Origin: Pseudomonadota bacterium
Lineage (GTDB): Bacteria; Desulfobacterota; Binatia; Binatales; Binataceae
NCBI GenBank assembly: GCA_021323945.1
Contig: JAJPKA010000002.1
Span: 1-64,000 of the forward strand
Reading direction: 5' to 3'
DNA length: 64,000 nucleotides
The translations under genes and the position numbers were made by a program. The notes beneath the pieces are model-generated. The model was not told where the DNA came from. It saw only the letters and a list, made by a program, of their open reading frames with translations, and did not search any database. Shown piece by piece: positions 58,513 through 64,000 of this stretch. Every line of letters begins with the position of its first letter. Position 1 is the stretch's first letter.

Positions 58513-60056
58513 CCACCGCGTCGCCAGTTGCGCCAGGGCGCTATCATCAAGATCTGACTGATTCGCGAACCGCCGCTGATCGTTCGTTCGCCTCGTCGGT
58601 CTTCCCGACGGACTCGGCTTGGATTACATTGCTACGCCTTAAGCCGCAAGGGACTACGGTGCTCTTGATGGTGGCAGTCGGGTTGGGGGCCGTTCTCCGT
58701 TTTGTCCACCTCGGCGCTCGCGAGATGTCCGCAGATGAGGGAGCCTCCTGGGCTGCTGCGAGTGCGTCTTCGCTCGGGAGGGTCTTGGAGCTCCAGCCCA
58801 AACTAAATCCTGGCAAGTTCGCCATCCACGAGCTGTTGCTTCATGGCTGGATGCAGATTTTCGGCGACGGGTTAGTATCCATCCGGGCGCTTTCGGCGCT
58901 CGCCGGCACCTTGGTAGTCGCTGTCGCCTTCCTGGTGGTTCGAGAGCTGTTCGATCTGAGTCGCTTAACGCTGACAACGGACGCGGAAGACAAAAGCCCA
59001 GATAGATCGTCGATAGCCCCAGCTGCTGCATTCGCAGCGCTGCTGATTGCCGTCAATCTGGTGTTCATCAAGTATGCCCGGGAAGGCCGGATGTACTCCA
59101 TTGGACTGCTAGCTGCGGTGATCCAAGTCTGGGTCTTCTTGCGCAGCTTGCATCATTCGAGTTTGCTCTGGTGGTTCGCGACCGCACTATTCACCGCAGT
59201 TGCGATCGCGAGCACTTTCACGATGTTTCTGCTGCTGGCATCGGAAGCATTGTGGTTGGTATACCTGCTCCGCCATCGCAGCGCCACGCTCAACCATCGT
59301 ATCGCCCTAACCAGCCTGGCGATTTTCGGCGCGCTACCACTGTTAGCCATACCAGCTCTCATTTACTGGCACGTGCGCGAAAACGCTCCGAGCCTCCTGG
59401 CTTACGCGTGGGCACCAGTCCCGCCGTTTTGGGCACCTATATCTCTGTTCAATAAGGCCACGGGCGACCTCGGCTTTCCGATTGCCCTTGTACTCGCACT
59501 GACTGGCTGGGCTCGTACTTGGAGCCGAGACCAAGATGTAGCGATGTTTCTGATCCTCTGGACGCTCTTTCCCCCGGTTCTGGCGCTGACAGCTTCCTAC
59601 CTGATTCGTCCCGCCTTCGTCGAACGTTATGTGGTTGTCAGCTTTGTACCTTTCTTTATCTTGGTCGCCCTGGGCTTGCAAAGCTTCAAAGGCGCTGTGG
59701 CGAAACGCGCTTTGTCGGCACTGGTCGTGCTCACCGCTTTAGCGCACCTATACGCTTACTGGCAGCATCCTCATGACGTAGAATGGCGCGAAGCCGTCCA
59801 AATTGCGACGGCGTCGCCTGCAGATACCGTCGTCGTTGCACCGCCATATGCAATCGACGTGGTTCGTTATTATCTGCAGAAGCTAAACCGGAGGCGCAAT
59901 GTCAGTCCAAGTGTTGGTTCCTCAGGGACTGTTGCAATTGTCGCGGATACAGGTATTTCATCTGTCGAGCGGGAGCAGATCGCGGCAGCCTTCCCCTACT
60001 TGGTCAAGCGACTGCGTGGCGTCACGGTTCGCCAACAACGTCTCGGAGCATCTTAA
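58509..60056 (+). CDS. GT39-like glycosyltransferase (ArnT/PMT-type membrane protein)
   Basis: 515 residues. The TTG at 58509 overlaps the HU stop (TTTGA), with AAAGG close upstream. GAVLRFVHLGAREMSADEGASWAA has the acidic DE motif of GT-C enzymes; about 10 membrane spans follow. It likely transfers sugar from a lipid carrier to an envelope substrate. Longer N-terminal starts within HU are unlikely. Confidence 0.85.
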   Translation: MTTASPVAPGRYHQDLTDSRTAADRSFASSVFPTDSAWITLLRLKPQGTTVLLMVAVGLGAVLRFVHLGAREMSADEGASWAAASASSLGRVLELQPKLNPGKFAIHELLLHGWMQIFGDGLVSIRALSALAGTLVVAVAFLVVRELFDLSRLTLTTDAEDKSPDRSSIAPAAAFAALLIAVNLVFIKYAREGRMYSIGLLAAVIQVWVFLRSLHHSSLLWWFATALFTAVAIASTFTMFLLLASEALWLVYLLRHRSATLNHRIALTSLAIFGALPLLAIPALIYWHVRENAPSLLAYAWAPVPPFWAPISLFNKATGDLGFPIALVLALTGWARTWSRDQDVAMFLILWTLFPPVLALTASYLIRPAFVERYVVVSFVPFFILVALGLQSFKGAVAKRALSALVVLTALAHLYAYWQHPHDVEWREAVQIATASPADTVVVAPPYAIDVVRYYLQKLNRRRNVSPSVGSSGTVAIVADTGISSVEREQIAAAFPYLVKRLRGVTVRQQRLGAS

Positions 60057-60057
60057 C

Positions 60058-60918
60058 ATGGGAAATCAGACGGTTGATTTCGATAAACTGAAGAGCGAGC
60101 AGAAACGCGACTGGGATAGCGCGGCGGCCGGCTGGAAAAAGTGGTGGCCAGTGCTGGAACGTGCTGCGCAGCCGGTTAGTGACCGACTGGTCGACCTCGC
60201 AGGCATCGGCGCGGGCGCCAGGGTGCTGGATGTTGCTACGGGCAGTGGCGAGCCGGCCATCACCGCCGCTCGCCGGGTTCTCCCTGGCGGCTTCGTGATT
60301 GCGGTCGACCAGTCGCCCGCGATGCTCATGGTAGCTCGGGAACGCGCTAATGCCTTAGGTATCTCGAATGTCACTTTTCACGAAAGCGACGGTGAATTGC
60401 TCTCGATTGAACAGACCGACTTCAACGCAGTCTTGTGCAGGTGGGGTTTGATGTTCATGCCTGACATCGACCGCGCCTTGAGCGGCTTCTCTCGCCGGCT
60501 CATTTCAGGTGGACGGATTGCCTTGGCCGTTTGGGCCGGCGCCGATAAGGTTCCGATGATCAGTATCGGTGCTGAGGCTGTGCGCAGATTGGCGAACCTG
60601 CCTCCTCCCAGCCCCGGTGCGCTCGAGCCTTTGCGGCTAAGCGATCCGACCGTGGTAAAAAGGGCATTGGAGCAGGCTGGCTTTCACGACATCACGATAG
60701 AACGAATGCCCGTCACGTTTGAATTCGACTCGGCGGAGGATTTCACACAAATGCGCGAAGATGTAGCGCCCGGTTTCCGTGCGTTGCTCGATCGCCAGCC
60801 CTCGCAGTTGCGCCGCCAAATCACCGCCGCGGTAACGGAGGCAGCCTCAAGGTTCGTCCAGAGCGATGGCAGGTTGCGTGTCACGAACGAAGCAATTCTG
60901 TTTGCCGCGCAGAGGTGA
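60058..60918 (+). CDS. Class I SAM-dependent methyltransferase
   Basis: 286 residues, ATG one base after the glycosyltransferase stop. VLDVATGSGEPAITAARRVLPGGFVIAVDQSPAMLMVARERANALG is the SAM-binding motif I to II, FNAVLCRWGLMFMPD the motif IV region, and GGRIALAVWA motif V. Substrate unknown. Probably cotranscribed with the glycosyltransferase. Confidence 0.92.
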   Translation: MGNQTVDFDKLKSEQKRDWDSAAAGWKKWWPVLERAAQPVSDRLVDLAGIGAGARVLDVATGSGEPAITAARRVLPGGFVIAVDQSPAMLMVARERANALGISNVTFHESDGELLSIEQTDFNAVLCRWGLMFMPDIDRALSGFSRRLISGGRIALAVWAGADKVPMISIGAEAVRRLANLPPPSPGALEPLRLSDPTVVKRALEQAGFHDITIERMPVTFEFDSAEDFTQMREDVAPGFRALLDRQPSQLRRQITAAVTEAASRFVQSDGRLRVTNEAILFAAQR

Positions 60919-61000
60919 ACACGGCGCCAGCTTGCCCAAGGCGCAAAAATTCGACAGCAGCTCGTCCTCGCCGTTGGCGATAATGCCCTCGACGCGGGCC

Positions 61001-62050
61001 TCACGATAGATATCGGTAGGCGAAACGCTCAATACCCCTGCACAATGGCTCCGGCAGCAACCTCCAGACCTCGGTCAGAATCCGACGCCTGACTGACAGA
61101 ACCTCGCTGCTGGGAGGATCATGCGGCGCCACTGGATAGAAAGCATAGGGCAACGGCGTCGATCTGCCTCCCAAACCATGTTTGAAACGGTTCAGGCCGA
61201 GGTTACGGACATCACTGCGTCCGAGGTCGAGTCGCTGAAATCTTCCGGCGCAGTGCTCCAGTAAAGACCATGCCAGCAGGTGTCCAGCACCCGATGTTTC
61301 GCTCGAATAACGTGCGCTCCATTTGTAGTGTAACGTGTCGCCGTTGCTGAGAAGGAAAATCGCCGCGATATCGCGTTGTCGATGAGATGCAAGCCAGATA
61401 TCGACGTTATCCCCAAAATGCTGCAGTAACGCGTGAAAAAAACGCAACGGTTGACAGGGCAGTCCCATGCGACGGCGCGACCGTAGGTGCAGACGATAAA
61501 AACGGCCGACGATTTGCGCCGAGTTGCCGTGTTCTACCGTGATTCCCGCCTTGAGCGCCTTGTTTACGTTGCGCCGAAAGTTGGTCTCCAGACCACGGTA
61601 GAGCGCGGAGGTCGATCCAGAGATGTCTAAATGCCAGGCCAGAAAATGGTCAGCGGTTTGCCAATTGGGGCGAGCAGCCATGCCGCGAATCTCAAACCGC
61701 TCGTTCCCAAATTGTTCGCACAGAGGTCCGAACAACTCGTCCTCGCTGTTCCTCTCCAAACTCAGCGGTGGACACTCATCCGAAAACGGCAAAGCTACCC
61801 ACCATCGTGCTAGCGGTCGTCGCACGCGCGCGAACAACACCCCCGCCTGAGCCACGCCGCCGCATTCAAACAATGCAGCGCGGAATTCAAATCCATATGT
61901 CCAGCGCAGTGCCTCGATCCAAGGTTCGGAATGATACAAGGTTGCCCGTTCACTCGAACGAGTTAGCGCGCGCCATTGCTCATAGACTTGTTGCAACGGC
62001 TCGAATCTGAGAACGCCGGTTCCTGGATGGATTGCCTTCCGGTTAAGCAT
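61001..62050 (-). CDS. FemAB/GNAT-like acyl- or peptidyl-transferase
   Basis: 349 residues. Two GNAT-like halves: TLYHSEPWIEALRWTYG and ETNFRRNVNKALKAGITVEHG, RFYRLHLRSRRRMGLPCQP, LLSNGDTLHYKWSARYSSETSGAGHLLAWSLLEH. Similar to the BioF2-like/FemAB (PEP-CTERM-type) families. Substrate unknown; an envelope or exopolysaccharide role is possible. Convergent with the methyltransferase. Confidence 0.88.
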   Translation of the reverse strand: MLNRKAIHPGTGVLRFEPLQQVYEQWRALTRSSERATLYHSEPWIEALRWTYGFEFRAALFECGGVAQAGVLFARVRRPLARWWVALPFSDECPPLSLERNSEDELFGPLCEQFGNERFEIRGMAARPNWQTADHFLAWHLDISGSTSALYRGLETNFRRNVNKALKAGITVEHGNSAQIVGRFYRLHLRSRRRMGLPCQPLRFFHALLQHFGDNVDIWLASHRQRDIAAIFLLSNGDTLHYKWSARYSSETSGAGHLLAWSLLEHCAGRFQRLDLGRSDVRNLGLNRFKHGLGGRSTPLPYAFYPVAPHDPPSSEVLSVRRRILTEVWRLLPEPLCRGIERFAYRYLS

Positions 62051-62388
62051 TCAGGGAGGCTATCAGTCATTGACGAGCGACCACTTCGGGGTCGAGCTCG
62101 TTGTCGCCACTTTGCTAACCCTCGTCCCTGGTCTGGGCCCAATCCTTCCCTGTGGACGCATCGATGGTCTCGCCCTGCGTAGATCTGCTGCCTTTGCGCC
62201 TCAAGCGACGAGTCGATCAATACCTCCGGCGGCTTTGCTATTTGAGGTGCTCTCCAGCTTTTAGGTCGGTCTTGCGATCATACCAGCTCGCCGGCGAAGG
62301 TCGCAGCCATCGCTTCGGCATTTTTTCTGAGGTTCGTCTTGAAGCGGCAACCTCCTTTCAGTTCAAAAGCGACAGTTGTGCCGCCAAC
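62051..62388. other. Intergenic region between FemAB-like and bcp genes
   Basis: About 340 bases. Several plus-strand frames are present, but none shows a family or convincing ribosome binding site. I see nothing in this stretch. Confidence 0.5.
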
Positions 62389-62949
62389 TCATGAACGGCC
62401 CCTCAGCGCGGCTAGCACTTCCTCCACATGGCCATTTACTTTCACTTTGGGAAACACTCGAGTGACGGTACCGTCTTTGTCGATAATGAAAGTAGTGCGT
62501 TCGATGCCCATAAATTCCCGGCCGTAAAGAGATTTGCGCTTATAGACCCCATAGGCTTTTGCCACCTGGTTGTCCGAATCGCTCAGCAGCGGGAACGTCA
62601 GCCCATATTTTTCGGCAAATTTCCGATGTGACGCGGCACTATCAGCACTTACTCCAACAACCTGAGCGCCCGCCGCCCTTATCTGGTCGAGTTGGTCGCG
62701 AAAAGAACACGCTTCATTGGTGCATCCTGGTGTCATGTCTTTGGGATAAAAATAGAGTACCACGGAGCCGCGCTCACACAGCTTGGTCAACGAGGTGCTG
62801 TTACCGTGCTGGTCGGGTAGGGTGAATTCTGGTGCTTTTTTTCCCAGCAAATCCGCTTCCTGGATCCTAAGTTTTTTGGGCCTAGTTTCGATGCGACGCT
62901 TGGTCCCGGCTTCCTTTGCTCTTACAGATTGACGTGTGCCACCAGTCAT
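62389..62949 (-). CDS. bcp: Thioredoxin-dependent peroxiredoxin Bcp/PrxQ
   Basis: 186 residues from ATG 62949 (GGAG upstream). Residues 1-35 are a Lys/Arg-rich extension. APEFTLPDQHGN, FYPKDMTPGCTNEACSFRD contains the peroxidatic Cys76 and resolving Cys81 of the 1-5 Cys arrangement, and ERTTFIIDKDGTV ends the fold. It reduces peroxides with thioredoxin. Confidence 0.94.
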   Translation of the reverse strand: MTGGTRQSVRAKEAGTKRRIETRPKKLRIQEADLLGKKAPEFTLPDQHGNSTSLTKLCERGSVVLYFYPKDMTPGCTNEACSFRDQLDQIRAAGAQVVGVSADSAASHRKFAEKYGLTFPLLSDSDNQVAKAYGVYKRKSLYGREFMGIERTTFIIDKDGTVTRVFPKVKVNGHVEEVLAALRGRS

Positions 62950-63134
62950 GACCTGTCTCCGTTCCCTAGAGCTTCCAGGCAAAGTTCCGCTCGGGCGCGC
63001 TTCACACCGGCGGCTGCAGCCGCCGACTCGTAATTTATGCCACCATCTTTTGCGGTTTCGCGCCCTGCCCAGTTGACGAAATTGGCCTTAGGTTTTAGAC
63101 TTGCGCCGGGTAATTCATAACCTACCTTAAATTC

Positions 63135-64000
63135 ATGGCCGTTTATACCGAGCTCAAAAAATCCTTAATCGACGAGCTCGCTGACGACTATAACCTCGGC
63201 CGCATAAACAATGTAAGCCCGATCCGCGAAGGGTCTGTCAATTCGAATTACCTGATCGAAACCGCTAAGGCCCGAGTGGTTTTACGGATCGATGAAGTCA
63301 AGAGCGAGGCGGAGGTCAGACGCGAAATCGACCTGTTGGCCTTTTTGCGCAACCACGGGTTCCCTTGCCCGCACCCCTTGCAGGATCGCATGGGGCGCCT
63401 TTATCGTGAGTACGAAGGTAAATGTCTATCGCTGTTCCGCTACATTGAAGGCCGCGTCCTCGCTGAGTCGCGCCTGAGACTGGGCCATTTGGAGGAGGCG
63501 GGTCGAGCACTGGCGAAACTTCACATAATTGGCAAAGGGTACAAAAAAGGAATCGACAATCGCTTCAGTTTCGAACGAATCGCTGATTTGTACTTTGCCG
63601 TTCGCGGACGGCTCCCCAGCTATTTCCGCAAGGTTACCAGAACTCTCGAAGACGAGATCGAGTACCTGACGCGATATCTCGAGAGCAAATTGCCTAAGGG
63701 CATCATTCATGGCGATCTGTTTGCCGACAACCTGCTCTTTCGTGGCGAAAAGCTAACGGCGGTGCTCGACTTCGAAGCGGCATGCCGCGGAAAATTCATC
63801 TTCGACATCGCGACAGCGGTTAATGCCTTGTGTTTCATCGATGGCGGCTATTCGCTTGACCGGTTCCGACACTTAATGCGCGGCTACGAATCGGTGCGAA
63901 CCCTCTCGCTGGCAGAGTGGGACGCTTTTCCAAACGAATTGCGCTATTCTTCCCTGCGCTTTACGGTCACGCGGTTGCACGATTTCTTTTTGCGCCCCGT
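63135..64000 (+). CDS. thrB: Homoserine kinase, ThrB type II (3' end outside window)
   Basis: 288 residues seen. MAVYTELKKSLIDELADDYNLG start, IREGSVNSNYLIETAKARVVLRIDEV, GIIHGDLFADNLLF (catalytic loop) and LDFEAACRGKFIFDIATAVNAL match the choline/aminoglycoside-kinase-like homoserine kinase. It phosphorylates homoserine in threonine synthesis. No ribosome binding site is strong. The frame is open at the window end. Confidence 0.92.
   Translation, partial: MAVYTELKKSLIDELADDYNLGRINNVSPIREGSVNSNYLIETAKARVVLRIDEVKSEAEVRREIDLLAFLRNHGFPCPHPLQDRMGRLYREYEGKCLSLFRYIEGRVLAESRLRLGHLEEAGRALAKLHIIGKGYKKGIDNRFSFERIADLYFAVRGRLPSYFRKVTRTLEDEIEYLTRYLESKLPKGIIHGDLFADNLLFRGEKLTAVLDFEAACRGKFIFDIATAVNALCFIDGGYSLDRFRHLMRGYESVRTLSLAEWDAFPNELRYSSLRFTVTRLHDFFLRP

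Noticed and set aside
62051-62388. Small frames between FemAB-like and bcp genes
   Set aside because: No ribosome binding sites or recognisable motifs.

Overview
The window reads as a bacterial chromosome segment carrying the right-hand part of a Mu-like/P2-like prophage (about 1-18,140) followed by about 46 kb of host genes. The host has no rRNA, tRNA or universally informative marker here. Three F420-dependent luciferase-like oxidoreductases, two DUF1329 proteins, several amidohydrolase_2 proteins, a CaiB-type CoA-transferase and a DUF4292 protein beside a TPR lipoprotein resemble gene sets of uncultivated Deltaproteobacteria-like soil lineages, Candidatus Binatota in particular. That placement is inference, of moderate confidence.

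Region 1 (1-15,374, minus strand) is a densely packed, very G+C-rich virion operon. In order of transcription it holds a Mu gpI-type protease/scaffold, a decoration protein, a small membrane protein, a Mu gpT-type major capsid protein, a zinc ribbon, gp36, gp37, several small proteins, a lysozyme-like lytic enzyme, contractile tail sheath, tail tube, gpU, a papain-like peptidase, a permuted NlpC/P60-like peptidase, gpX, an excisionase-like HTH protein, gpD and a signal-peptide protein with 27-residue repeats that runs off the left edge. Many genes overlap by 4 bases. Portal, terminase and tape measure are absent from their expected places, and the tape-measure slot holds a lower-G+C gene that looks host-derived.

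Region 2 (15,375-18,141) is a regulatory block of lower G+C: a hypothetical gene and a CI/XRE-type repressor on the minus strand, then two small genes and a Mor-family activator on the plus strand. No transposase or integrase is visible. The prophage is therefore either incomplete or has its remaining genes left of the window.

Region 3 (18,142-35,800) is mainly minus-strand catabolism: CoA-transferase, amidohydrolase, glutathione transferase, F420-dependent oxidoreductases, alpha/beta hydrolase, hydantoinase-type amidohydrolase, amidase, CocE-type hydrolase, short-chain dehydrogenase, two exported DUF1329 proteins (each followed by a strong hairpin terminator) and a D-2-hydroxyacid dehydrogenase. 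Together they look like a toolkit for hydrolysing amides, cyclic amides and esters and feeding the products to acyl-CoA metabolism.

Region 4 (36,100-49,480) holds TenA, a peptide-type ABC importer without ATPase genes, a DUF4292-TPR lipoprotein pair, an amino acid permease, Nudix, CoA-binding and low-molecular-weight phosphatase genes, a MFP2-type dehydrogenase and an ExbB-ExbD-ExbD energiser. Region 5 (49,700-64,000) has an amidohydrolase, a thiolase-fold/DUF35 pair, a CaCA exchanger and an acyl-CoA dehydrogenase, then housekeeping genes: trmFO, Ppx/GppA, HU/IHF, a GT39-like glycosyltransferase, a methyltransferase, a FemAB-like transferase, bcp and a truncated thrB.
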